Below are positions 24,508 through 32,595 of a DNA stretch of 64,000 nucleotides, one piece after another (the stretch's first letter is position 1; each line of letters opens with the position of its first letter). The position numbers were made by a program, and so were the translations under genes. Source of the DNA: CALMFG01 sp963674805 (GTDB taxonomy: Bacteria > Bacillota > Clostridia > Christensenellales > CALMFG01); assembly GCA_963674805.2 (NCBI GenBank), contig CAXXNY010000009.1, positions 186,001-250,000 on the forward strand. Reading direction: 5' to 3'. The notes beneath the pieces are model-generated. The model was not told the origin of the DNA and ran no database searches. It worked only from the letters and a program-made list of their open reading frames with translations.

Positions 24508-25581
24508 CTAAACTGCTGTGCATTTTATTTTTTCCATCAATTCCGCTGCGCGTACAGCTGTAGGTGCAAATATATTTAAGAACAGGCCTTCAGACGGCAA
24601 TTCTTTAAAGATTAAATCGATTTCTTTTTCGTCTAATTCTGCAAATAGTATTAGATTCTTTTTCTTAAGCACCTTTTGCAGTGTTGGAAGCATCTCTTTA
24701 ATCGTCGGGCCGCCTATATCTTTGTTAATTTGAATAGCCTTCAACTGGTCTATCTCAAGAATTGAATCAATAATAAAAAAAGAGGCCGGGTGCAGATGCA
24801 TCATTGTATATTCATAATCATTGCAAATATACTGATCAATTTCTTTTATATGCTGATCATACAAATCTGGCGAAAACAAAGCGGAGAGGTCTTCTTGGAA
24901 CCAGATGCAGCGGCCTGGGCACCAGACATGGTAAAATCCTAAAGCATGCCCTCCTAAAAAATCAGCTGAATACTGATATTGTGCTTTTATAAGCGCTTTT
25001 TGCGCTTCAGCTACAACATAAAATGCATCTCTCAATATTTCTGGTTCTTCCATAAGGGCAAAAATAAGATTTGTTTGGCCAATCATTGTTCCTACTACAT
25101 CCGATACTCCTCTCAATATCGGTTGTCCAACAGGGAATCTGCCCTCTGCGAATTTTGTAATTTTTGTCACAAACTCGATGTATTTCCGAAACCAGGGATT
25201 GGATTGGGTAAAAGCTATCTTTTTTAAGTCTGCTACTGATGTCATAAATGGATGTGCAACGAAGCTGTCATTTGCCCCCGTTATTTTGCATCCAAAAATA
25301 CCTTCCATCCAAGGTATCCCATTAAATGGTTCTGCTACCCAAAACGCATCCTGTCCGGTTTTGCAGGCTTCGGCATACATACGCTCATAATCGCTGATCA
25401 ATTCATCCACATTAAGCAGGTCGGGCGTCAGTTCTTTGCCTTCTACTAATAAGTGTTGAGCAGCGCTGAATCGTCTGCCGACCATGTATTCCTTCAACTG
25501 AAATGACACGAGCGGTCTTCCTAAAGATTTTCTCGCCCAAAAATCTTCGTGCATGTTTATTTTTTCCTGATTATGATCCAT
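24508..25581 (-). CDS. URO-D superfamily protein (cassette 3)
   Basis: This 357-residue protein is a divergent member of the uroporphyrinogen decarboxylase / corrinoid methyltransferase (MtaA, MtbA) fold. Visible signs are QDAFWVAEPFNGIPWMEGIFG near residue 75 (split as QDAFWVAEPF and NGIPWMEGIFG), GVSDVVGTMIGQTNLIFALM near 155 and MMHLHPASFFIIDSIL near 270. The HxCG zinc motif of MtaA-type methyltransferases is not present; MHLHP takes that place. No heme or corrinoid genes are nearby. It lies between the amidohydrolase gene and the dehydrogenase gene in a sugar cassette. Function unknown; a methyl transfer or a sugar-acid reaction is possible. Confidence 0.72.
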   Translation of the reverse strand: MDHNQEKINMHEDFWARKSLGRPLVSFQLKEYMVGRRFSAAQHLLVEGKELTPDLLNVDELISDYERMYAEACKTGQDAFWVAEPFNGIPWMEGIFGCKITGANDSFVAHPFMTSVADLKKIAFTQSNPWFRKYIEFVTKITKFAEGRFPVGQPILRGVSDVVGTMIGQTNLIFALMEEPEILRDAFYVVAEAQKALIKAQYQYSADFLGGHALGFYHVWCPGRCIWFQEDLSALFSPDLYDQHIKEIDQYICNDYEYTMMHLHPASFFIIDSILEIDQLKAIQINKDIGGPTIKEMLPTLQKVLKKKNLILFAELDEKEIDLIFKELPSEGLFLNIFAPTAVRAAELMEKIKCTAV

Positions 25582-25623
25582 TACGCTGCCTTTCATCAAT
25601 ATTCCGCTGAATTTAATTGGTGA

Positions 25624-26373
25624 TTAGAGTTCAATGCCCAGTTTAAATACTTCATTAGCGGTTCTTGCCAAGCACTGCCTTATTTCTGTCCCTTTCAGTC
25701 CACTGCTCCGGTACATTTCTAAAAAAGATGGAACATTTTCATAGATATCCGAACCAAACATCACTCTCTGCGCGCCAAGCATTTTTACCATAGAGATAAT
25801 ATCAGCAGGATATACCCAAGAAGTTTCAAGATAAATATTGTCACACTCCGTTGCTACAATCAGCGCCTCCGAAGCAAATAATCCTCCACCAGCATGCGCT
25901 AAAATAATTTTTAATTCCGGATATTTTTTTGCGACTGGTATGACTAATGACGGAAACGCCTGAGGAATTCCCACCCCGGTGTGAATCATTACAGGCACAT
26001 CCAGTTTTATTCCTGCTTCGTATACTTTTTCACTATAAGGATTAAGGGGAGATACCACATGGCCGTTCGTATGTAATTTTATCCCCTTAAAATGCAGGTC
26101 TTTAATTGCCCATTCGATATCCTTAAAATATCGTTCTTCATCTTCAGTAACTGGATTAAAACAGGCAAGGCCAAATATCCTACCTTTATTTTTTTCTTTC
26201 AGTTCTGCGATATCTTCATGATTGCGCTTAATATCCGGCGATCCCGCCTGGGGCTGAACAATCGACACATTTATCCCATACTTGTCCATCGTTTTCATTA
26301 GGTCGGCCGGCTTCATATCAACGTTAAATAAGCGTTCTTTCCCGATATGGGTATGCGCATCAATAACAAACAC
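25624..26373 (-). CDS. Amidohydrolase-family (amidohydro-rel) metal-dependent hydrolase
   Basis: This 249-residue TIM-barrel hydrolase starts FVIDAHTHIGKERLF (HxH metal motif at residues 7-9) and continues with GIKLHTNGHVV near 110, VPVMIHTGVG near 135, IILAHAGGG near 160 and MFGSDIYEN near 215 (catalytic Asp). This order matches PF04909 enzymes that hydrolyse or decarboxylate carboxylic acids, including lactones. The GTG start at 26373 has AAAGGGG six bases upstream. It is directly downstream of the permease genes, so it may open a lactone or hydrolyse the imported substrate. Substrate unassigned. Confidence 0.85.
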   Translation of the reverse strand: MFVIDAHTHIGKERLFNVDMKPADLMKTMDKYGINVSIVQPQAGSPDIKRNHEDIAELKEKNKGRIFGLACFNPVTEDEERYFKDIEWAIKDLHFKGIKLHTNGHVVSPLNPYSEKVYEAGIKLDVPVMIHTGVGIPQAFPSLVIPVAKKYPELKIILAHAGGGLFASEALIVATECDNIYLETSWVYPADIISMVKMLGAQRVMFGSDIYENVPSFLEMYRSSGLKGTEIRQCLARTANEVFKLGIEL

Positions 26374-26397
26374 GTTGAACCCCTTTCTTTTCGATCT

Positions 26398-27384
26398 TTA
26401 TTTTTGTTCCACTGGTTTCCTCACTATTTTTTTTGATCCGTTTGTTTTCATTTCTCTGCTCGAAATCAGTACGGCAAAAAGCAATACAACTCCGTAAATA
26501 ATCGACTTAATGCTCGGCGTTATGCTTAAGGCCGAAAGAAATCCGTCCAGAATAACCAGTATCAGAACACCCGCTGCAGTACCCACATAGCTGCCCTTGC
26601 CGCCAAGCAGCGAGACTCCTCCTATAGCGACTGCCGTTACTGTTTGCATTTGGTAGGGGTTCCCCATGCCAAGATAGAGTTGTCCAAGCCGACCCGAATA
26701 CAGTATACCGCCTGTAGCTGCCAACAAGCCGCTTATTCCATAAACAAATAGTTTTACTTTTTTTGTATTAATACCAGAGAACAATGCAACTTTCTCATTA
26801 CTGCCAACCGCATAAACGCTGCGGCCGAATTTTGTTTTATACATGATAATCAATGCAATCGCGGCAATCACAAGCCAGATTAAAAATAACGTCGCAAATC
26901 CCGCAGTGGTGCCCGTTGCCATCGTTTTAAGCAGCGGCGGAGGATTCCCGCCTGGCGTGCCGTTAGAAAATCCCAGCAGTAATCCTTGGAATATAATGTT
27001 TGTTGAAATAGTCATGATAACCGGCAAAACCCCAATATAGGCAATACCAAACCCATTCAAAAGGCCCATAGCAAACCCTAACAGTAGGGCAACCGGAATC
27101 GCAAAAATTAACGATTCATTTTGCCCGCCCGATACCTCTGCCATCACAAAGGATGTCATTGTAAACATCCAGGGTATCGACAAGTCCATACCGCCGGTCA
27201 GAATAACAAATGTCTGGCCAAGTGCGGTAATGCCAAGTATTGCTGCGGTTACTGAAAGGTAATTCAAATTATTAATATTGGCATATCCCGGTTTTAAAAC
27301 GGCTACAACCGCAAGCAATAAGAAGGCTATTAAATATGTAATTACTTTTGAAGAGTGTTGTTGCCAAAATCTTTTCAAAATCAT
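26398..27384 (-). CDS. Sugar ABC transporter permease, RbsC family (cassette 3, second permease)
   Basis: This 328-residue membrane protein has TFVILTGGMDLSIPWMFT near residue 62, the VGSNEKVALFSGIN loop near 195 and VTAVAIGGVSLLGGKGSYVG near 250. It overlaps the first permease gene by four bases (ATGA), indicating translational coupling. Two different permeases imply a heterodimeric channel, as in some rhamnose- or autoinducer-type importers, unlike the single-permease cassettes elsewhere in this window. Confidence 0.92.
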   Translation of the reverse strand: MILKRFWQQHSSKVITYLIAFLLLAVVAVLKPGYANINNLNYLSVTAAILGITALGQTFVILTGGMDLSIPWMFTMTSFVMAEVSGGQNESLIFAIPVALLLGFAMGLLNGFGIAYIGVLPVIMTISTNIIFQGLLLGFSNGTPGGNPPPLLKTMATGTTAGFATLFLIWLVIAAIALIIMYKTKFGRSVYAVGSNEKVALFSGINTKKVKLFVYGISGLLAATGGILYSGRLGQLYLGMGNPYQMQTVTAVAIGGVSLLGGKGSYVGTAAGVLILVILDGFLSALSITPSIKSIIYGVVLLFAVLISSREMKTNGSKKIVRKPVEQK

Positions 27385-28355
27385 AATGTTGCATCTCCCT
27401 TCTTGTGTAACTTTGCATATGATGTAATTGCAACCGCAAGCAAGAGCAGTAATCCTTGAACGAGCGAGGTCCAGTATGATGATACTTTCATGAATACCAA
27501 CAGATCGGTTATTCCTCTGATAATAAACACACCGATAATACTACCGACTATGCCTCCTTCACCGCCAGAAATTGACGTTCCGCCAATTACCGCTGCCGCG
27601 ATTGAAGGCATAACGAAATTTGCACCGGCAGTTGGTGACCCTGAAGCAACCTGAGCTGTTCTGAAAATCCCGGCAAGTGCTGCGAAAAGTCCGGAAAGCC
27701 CATAAGCGATAAGCTTTGTTTTCATCACGGAAATGCCGTTTAGATGCGCCGCTTTCTCGTTGCTGCCTATCGCATATAATGCCATGCCAATTTTTGTGCG
27801 CTTCAAATAAATCCATAATAGAATCAGCAGTACAATCATTAACATTGAGAACGGTACATTCCCTAATCTATACAGAAGCACCTTAATAAAGTTAGGTGCA
27901 ACAACCCCTCCATCAATTTCCAGAATTAACAATGCCACACCATAAAGAATTAAGGACGTAGCAAATGTAACAATAAAAGGTTGGATTTTTGCCTTTTCCA
28001 CAATGAATCCATTTAGGGCCCCAACACTTGCTCCTATTAACATTGCAATTAGTATAAATAATAATATGTTACCCGTTGTATCTCCCATATATGCGGCTAA
28101 TAGGCTGTTTGTTACACAGATAACGCCTCCAACAGAAAGATCGAATCCGCCCGTTAATAGTACAAATGTCTGCCCAATAGCAACCAATATGAGAGAAAAT
28201 GCTGAATCTGATTTATTGGCAAGCCATTCCAAGCTCAATGTCCCGGGGTGAATAATAGCGGTTAATCCCATAATCAACGCCAACATAATATATGGCACAA
28301 ATACCGTCCATTTAATTTTTACCGATAAATCAGTATGTTTATTTAATACTTTCAC
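27381..28355 (-). CDS. Sugar ABC transporter permease, RbsC family (cassette 3, first permease)
   Basis: This 324-residue protein has QTFVLLTGGFDLSVGGVICV near residue 62, YAIGSNEKAAHLNGI near 190 and the coupling loop PSIAAAVIGGTSISGGEGGIVG near 245, split as PSIAAAVIGG and TSISGGEGGIVG. About nine membrane segments are evident. It lies 44 bases after the ATPase gene and overlaps the second permease gene. Confidence 0.92.
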   Translation of the reverse strand: MKVLNKHTDLSVKIKWTVFVPYIMLALIMGLTAIIHPGTLSLEWLANKSDSAFSLILVAIGQTFVLLTGGFDLSVGGVICVTNSLLAAYMGDTTGNILLFILIAMLIGASVGALNGFIVEKAKIQPFIVTFATSLILYGVALLILEIDGGVVAPNFIKVLLYRLGNVPFSMLMIVLLILLWIYLKRTKIGMALYAIGSNEKAAHLNGISVMKTKLIAYGLSGLFAALAGIFRTAQVASGSPTAGANFVMPSIAAAVIGGTSISGGEGGIVGSIIGVFIIRGITDLLVFMKVSSYWTSLVQGLLLLLAVAITSYAKLHKKGDATL

Positions 28356-28399
28356 TTATATCCTCCAGCAGTTAGACTAAAATCCGCATATTTGTTTAT

Positions 28400-29896
28400 T
28401 CACACACTCATCGATTCACCAATATATGCACCGACGATATTTTCTTTATTCATTTGCTCGCCTTCAAATGAGCCACCTATCTTGCCGTCAAACATGACCA
28501 CTACCCTGTCACACATATTTACCAACTCGTCAACATCAGTAGAGAAATAAATAATAGAGTTTCCCTGAGCTGCTAACTGGCGCACTAACGCAAAAACTTC
28601 CTTTTTTGTTCCTACATCAATACCTCTTGTTATATCGTGCATCAGCAATAAACTTGGCTCTGTTGCAAGAATTTTTGCAAGCACCACCTTCTGCTGATTG
28701 CCTCCGCTTAAGTTAGCAACCGGCGCTTGCAGGCTCACCGCTTTAATCTGTAAGAGTTTGATATATTTATCGACAATTTTATTTTCTTTTTTCTTACTTA
28801 GTAAAGGTCCGTTTGTCAATTTGCTCATAGAAGCAAGCGAGATATTATGCCATATTGGAAAGTCCAGCAATAGTCCTTCGGAACCCCTTTCTTCCGGCAC
28901 AAGTGCGATACCCTTCTTTAAGCCATCTTCGGGTGATTTAATTCGGCACGGTTTTCCATTTAGCACGATTTCACCCTTTGCATTAAGCACCCCGTATAGC
29001 GAAAGAAGTAGCTCGTTTTGCCCTTGACCAGCTAATCCGCCTATACCAAGAACCTCACCCTTCTTTAAATATAAATCTACCCCATTCAGCTTGTGACCAT
29101 ATTTCAGGCCATGAATCTCTAATACCTTCTGTGATTCCGAATGATTGACGACTTCCGGATAATAGCCTTCAATTTTGCGTCCCAGCATCAAAGCCACAAC
29201 CTCATCCATATTGATTTCTTTTACATCAATTTCACAAACTGTTACGCCGTTTCTGAGAATCGTGATTTTGTCACACCCAGATTTAATTTCAGCCATTCTG
29301 TGCGAAATAAAAATAACAATTTTCCCTTGATCCGCGAGCTTTCTCGCCAATAAAAGTAACCACTGAACTGTATTTTCCATTAAAGCCGAAGTTGCTTCAT
29401 CAAGAATAATAATCTCTGGCTTTTTTGATAAAACCCTTAATATCTCAATCATTTGCCTCTTAGATAAAGAAAGCGACCCTGCTTTTGCATTGGGGTTTAT
29501 ATCGGTTACATCATATTCTTGGAACAATTCCATTGTCATATCGAAAAGTTTCTTTTTGCTAAATCTTCCTATTTTATTTGTTGGAATTCTTCCAATAAAT
29601 ATATTTTCGCTCACCGTAAGTTCAGGGATAATTGACAGTTCTTGATAAACAGTGCCAATGCCATGATGTATAGAATCAATCGGGTTCTTAATCTTTACTT
29701 TTTCACCAAACAAAACAATCTCTCCATTGTCTGCTTGATGCGCCCCGCTAAGGATTTTTATTAACGTGCTTTTCCCCGCACCATTTTCACCGAGTAATGC
29801 ATGAACCTCTCCACGATTACATTCGAGAGAAACATCCTCTAAAGCATAAACCCCACCGAAATGCTTAGAAATATTTCTTAATTCCAAGTCAGCCAT
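28400..29896 (-). CDS. Sugar ABC transporter ATP-binding protein (cassette 3) with atypical second Walker B
   Basis: This 498-residue tandem ATPase has a standard first Walker A (GENGAGKSTLIKIL) and Walker B (IIILDEATSAL), but its first signature reads SLSLSKRQMIEI rather than LSxGxxQ. The second domain has the usual degenerate Walker A (GLAGQGQNELLLSL) and a normal LSGGNQQKVVLAKIL signature, but its Walker B reads LLLMHDITRGIDVG, so the Glu and Pro of DEPT are missing. One composite ATP site may therefore be non-hydrolytic. A 13-bp hairpin separates it from the binding-protein gene upstream. Confidence 0.92.
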   Translation of the reverse strand: MADLELRNISKHFGGVYALEDVSLECNRGEVHALLGENGAGKSTLIKILSGAHQADNGEIVLFGEKVKIKNPIDSIHHGIGTVYQELSIIPELTVSENIFIGRIPTNKIGRFSKKKLFDMTMELFQEYDVTDINPNAKAGSLSLSKRQMIEILRVLSKKPEIIILDEATSALMENTVQWLLLLARKLADQGKIVIFISHRMAEIKSGCDKITILRNGVTVCEIDVKEINMDEVVALMLGRKIEGYYPEVVNHSESQKVLEIHGLKYGHKLNGVDLYLKKGEVLGIGGLAGQGQNELLLSLYGVLNAKGEIVLNGKPCRIKSPEDGLKKGIALVPEERGSEGLLLDFPIWHNISLASMSKLTNGPLLSKKKENKIVDKYIKLLQIKAVSLQAPVANLSGGNQQKVVLAKILATEPSLLLMHDITRGIDVGTKKEVFALVRQLAAQGNSIIYFSTDVDELVNMCDRVVVMFDGKIGGSFEGEQMNKENIVGAYIGESMSV

Positions 29897-29938
29897 TAAA
29901 TTTACTCCTTAAATTCTTACACCAGTGCTCTTTGTAAT

Positions 29939-29968
29939 AAGTGTCGGCTTAGTGATAAGCCGACACTT
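29939..29968 (-). other. Intercistronic hairpin after the cassette 3 binding protein
   Basis: A perfect 13-bp stem, AAGTGTCGGCTTA / TAAGCCGACACTT, has a GTGA loop. No T-run follows on the minus strand, so it more likely protects the binding-protein transcript's 3' end or lowers read-through than stops transcription fully. Confidence 0.7.
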
Positions 29969-29987
29969 TAGGTGTTCTTGTCTTATT

Positions 29988-31097
29988 TTACTGCTGGTAA
30001 TCCTGAATTTCGTCAACCGTAAGCTGCGGTTCAAAATCTTCCGGAAGTACCGGCCAGTCAAATGCGCTTGGTAAATCTCTGAAACAGTTTACCCCTTCTT
30101 CAATCAGTGTTGTCTTCACACCAACATCAACAGAGGTGTCCAATACGAATTGACCCGGTTCAACCAGTGTCGCTTTTTCTACAGTCTCCCCATCCAAAAC
30201 CCGTACCGCTACATCTAATGCAATCGCGCTCAGTCCGGGTATATTGTTGCCAATGATAATTGGAATATCATCGTCAATTGCCGCTAAGCAACCTGCGTTT
30301 GACATAAACGATGTACAAGGGATAAAGTCTCTTCCAGCTTGTTTAAAAGCGGCGCTAATGGTTTCACCATAAACCTGAGTAAATATTCCGTCGAGATCCG
30401 GGTTAGCAGCCAAGACACTACTAATCTGCTGCTGACCGACTCCATCGGACCACTCGCCTGCAAATGTAGCCACGATTTCGATACCGGCATCTTCAAGCAC
30501 CTGCATACCAGTTGTATTGATAACAAATCCTGCTTCTAATCCAGGCAGTCCAATATCAAACGCAACTTTGGAGCCTGCTGGCAATTTTGCAACTAAGAAA
30601 TTCGCCCAGCTTCTTGCAAGTGAATCCAAGTCTGTTTGAACCGTGTATACACCCTCCATATCAACAACATTGTCAAAGGCGACAACAACAATACCTTTGT
30701 CAAGTGCTCTTTGAAGCGCCGGATTCAAAGCTGTACCGGAAGCTGCATTAAGTATAATTGCGTCATAACCTTGCTGTACAATGTCATCAATTGAAGCTGA
30801 CTGCGATTCGGGAGAATTCTCCACGTTCACAATCGTTAATTCAACTTTGCTCGCATAAGGCTCCTTTTCAGCGATAACCTGAGCAACTTTCAACATCTCT
30901 TGTCTCCAGTCATTACCCATGTATGAATTGCTAAGTGCAATTTTATAAACCGCTTGTTCAGATGCATCAGTGCTCGTTTCTCCTATTGCTGGTGACTCTT
31001 CTGATTCACTTGTTTGAGACTGTGCTGTATTGGCACAACCCGCGAATAAAGATATCGTCAGCAGTAATACCACTACAAATACAATCGCTCTTTTCAT
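29988..31097 (-). CDS. Sugar ABC transporter substrate-binding lipoprotein (cassette 3)
   Basis: This 369-residue protein has the signal MKRAIVFVVVLLLTISLFAG with lipobox Cys at residue 21, a Ser/Thr/Glu-rich linker, then a Peripla_BP_4 fold: KIALSNSYMGNDWRQEMLKV near residue 52, YDAIILNAASGTALNPALQ near 110, GKVAFD-type strand VAFDIGLPGLEAG, and LDGIFTQVYGETISAAFKQAG near 225. A strong TTCCCTCC-complementary GGAGGGAA site precedes the start. It is the first gene after the 40-bp-paired operators. Confidence 0.92.
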   Translation of the reverse strand: MKRAIVFVVVLLLTISLFAGCANTAQSQTSESEESPAIGETSTDASEQAVYKIALSNSYMGNDWRQEMLKVAQVIAEKEPYASKVELTIVNVENSPESQSASIDDIVQQGYDAIILNAASGTALNPALQRALDKGIVVVAFDNVVDMEGVYTVQTDLDSLARSWANFLVAKLPAGSKVAFDIGLPGLEAGFVINTTGMQVLEDAGIEIVATFAGEWSDGVGQQQISSVLAANPDLDGIFTQVYGETISAAFKQAGRDFIPCTSFMSNAGCLAAIDDDIPIIIGNNIPGLSAIALDVAVRVLDGETVEKATLVEPGQFVLDTSVDVGVKTTLIEEGVNCFRDLPSAFDWPVLPEDFEPQLTVDEIQDYQQ

Positions 31098-31119
31098 CTT
31101 TTCCCTCCTTGTATTTTAT

Positions 31120-31153
31120 TATCCAGTAACTCATATTTATAATCTACTGGATA
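31120..31153 (-). promoter_or_regulatory. Hairpin in the cassette 3 leader
   Basis: TATCCAGTA (31120-31128) and TACTGGATA (31145-31153) form a perfect 9-bp inverted repeat just upstream of the ribosome binding site and about 100 bases after the predicted transcription start. It could be an RNA structure affecting translation, or an extra operator. Confidence 0.45.
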
Positions 31154-31251
31154 AACATTTTTATTCTTTAAAATGTCATTACATCATTCCTTGATTTTTT
31201 ATTAGCTTTTTTTGTTTGCACTACTCAAGTTAATACTGATCTTACCGAAAC

Positions 31252-31310
31252 ATGTTAGCACTTTTGTTCGATATCAGCAATACGATTGGGCTTATTAGCA
31301 CTTTTGTGCT
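31252..31310 (-). promoter_or_regulatory. Promoter of cassette 3 with two operators 40 bp apart
   Basis: On the minus strand, TTGCTG (31275-31280) and TAACAT (31252-31257) are 17 bases apart. Operator 1, plus strand AGCACTTTTGTTCG at 31257-31270, lies in the spacer. Operator 2, AGCACTTTTGTGCT at 31297-31310, begins exactly 40 bases further upstream. This matches the SorC cluster promoter in motif, position and spacing. Confidence 0.72.
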
Positions 31311-31659
31311 TTTTTATTGTGCTTACTAACTTTAATGAACATAACAGGTATAGCTTTTAACACACAGGCCCATTTCCTCTTAAAAAGACAAATGGAACCA
31401 TATTAAGAGGATTCGAAGCAAAAAGCTGGGCTAAATGTTACTTAAATCTAGTCTCTTTATCCGGCGTTAGAAATTCGTTTTATTGGCTCAGGTGAATTTA
31501 TATGTGAAATATCATTTTGTTTATTTCTCCACTTTTTATGTTTTTAAATATGTCGATATAGCACTTCATTTGTTAAAAAAATTTATTGCCTAAAAAATTC
31601 TACTTGTTAGTTGTCTTATAAGTTGAGTGATAATAAAATTCACCTCTTAAGAAATTTCA
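31311..31659. other. Non-coding region between gntR and cassette 3 promoter
   Basis: About 350 bases without a gene. It holds two mutually exclusive hairpins (CCATTT at 31370-31375 with AAATGG at 31390-31395; CCTCTTAA at 31376-31383 with TTAAGAGG at 31403-31410) and a degenerate GntR-like site at 31603-31622 reading CTTGTTAGTTGTCTTATAAG. Confidence 0.4.
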
Positions 31660-32322
31660 CTAATTTAAGCTATCTATTTTAAGAATATTATTGAGAATGT
31701 GTGAGCGCATTGCCTCTGCAGCTCCAATTTCATCGTGTGATTTTAAGGCATTGAAGATGTCTTTATGATATTTTAAAGCTGTTTTTTCATCAAGAATCTG
31801 AATTTCCAATTGCTTCATCGTCTCTTCACGAATGGATTCCATACTTTTTATTATTAGTCGGTTTTGTGTTTCCCTGTGTAACAATGTGTGAAATTCCATA
31901 TCATACTTAATGCTTTCATCTTTTGATTTGGCATTTTCCATATGCGCTATGCAACCTTCAAGTTTCTTAATCGTTGCATCTGATAAGTTTTTTGCGATTA
32001 GTCTGCAGACTTCTGTTTCAATAGCCATTCTGAATTCAAGTAATTGCTTTAGCTCGGTTCCTTTATACATTAGTTCCATTCTGCTCAATAGATCATCAAC
32101 CGGAATGGACTTCACATATGTCCCTTTTCCGTGTTGAGATTCTAGAACCCCAAGCGCAACAAATTGTTGAATCGCATAACGTATACTCGCTCTACTCACT
32201 TCAAGTTTTTGAGTAAGTTCATTCTCGGAATCAATTTTCTCGCCCGGCTTCCAAACTCCGTTTTGTAAACCGTCATTAATATATGCGATGACTTGTTCAA
32301 CAACATTTACTTTTTTAATCAA
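31660..32322 (-). CDS. GntR-family regulator, FadR subfamily (FCD domain)
   Basis: This 220-residue protein has a winged helix (residues about 8-72; WKPGEKIDSENELTQKLEVS then RASIRYAIQQFVALGVLESQ, and GKGTYV) and an all-helical FCD ligand domain with LLEFRMAIETEVCRLIA near residue 93, the metal-site candidates FHTLLHRETQNR near 147 and YHKDIFNALKSHDEIGAAEAM near 188. FCD members bind organic or sugar acids. The TTG start at 32322 has AGGGG upstream. Its promoter carries a perfect CTTGTAA/TTACAAG palindrome, suggesting autoregulation. It stands just upstream of cassette 3 in the same direction and may regulate it. Confidence 0.88.
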   Translation of the reverse strand: MIKKVNVVEQVIAYINDGLQNGVWKPGEKIDSENELTQKLEVSRASIRYAIQQFVALGVLESQHGKGTYVKSIPVDDLLSRMELMYKGTELKQLLEFRMAIETEVCRLIAKNLSDATIKKLEGCIAHMENAKSKDESIKYDMEFHTLLHRETQNRLIIKSMESIREETMKQLEIQILDEKTALKYHKDIFNALKSHDEIGAAEAMRSHILNNILKIDSLN

Positions 32323-32346
32323 AGGTAGCCCCTACTGTAACGTTAT

Positions 32347-32366
32347 CTTGTAACATGACTTACAAG
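32347..32366. promoter_or_regulatory. Candidate GntR operator
   Basis: A perfect palindrome CTTGTAA-N6-TTACAAG lies 25 bases before the TTG start of the GntR gene. A degenerate 20-base match (14 identical) occurs at 31603-31622, upstream of cassette 3. Confidence 0.55.
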
Positions 32367-32595
32367 TTATAATTTACAGCAATTCCTTCTGTTTGTCAAC
32401 AAAATCTTTTTGCTTCTTTCTTTCCGATAATCAATCATCCCCAAAAAACGGAAGAGGCTTTTCTTTTTTCTACGCTAATACACTTTTTGAGCAAAAAATA
32501 GGTTTTGGTGAAAAAATTCTCGGCGAAAAGACTAATAGCCAGCTTCTCTCGGTGATTATTCTACTTGGCTCATCACTGACCTGCCCCAAGTTTTA

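Noticed and set aside
24508..25581. Genuine uroporphyrinogen decarboxylase (HemE)
   Set aside because: The sequence is too divergent from HemE and has no heme-synthesis neighbours; listed only as URO-D superfamily.
29939..29968. Strong rho-independent terminator
   Set aside because: The stem is perfect but no T-run follows in the direction of transcription, so it is listed as an intercistronic hairpin.
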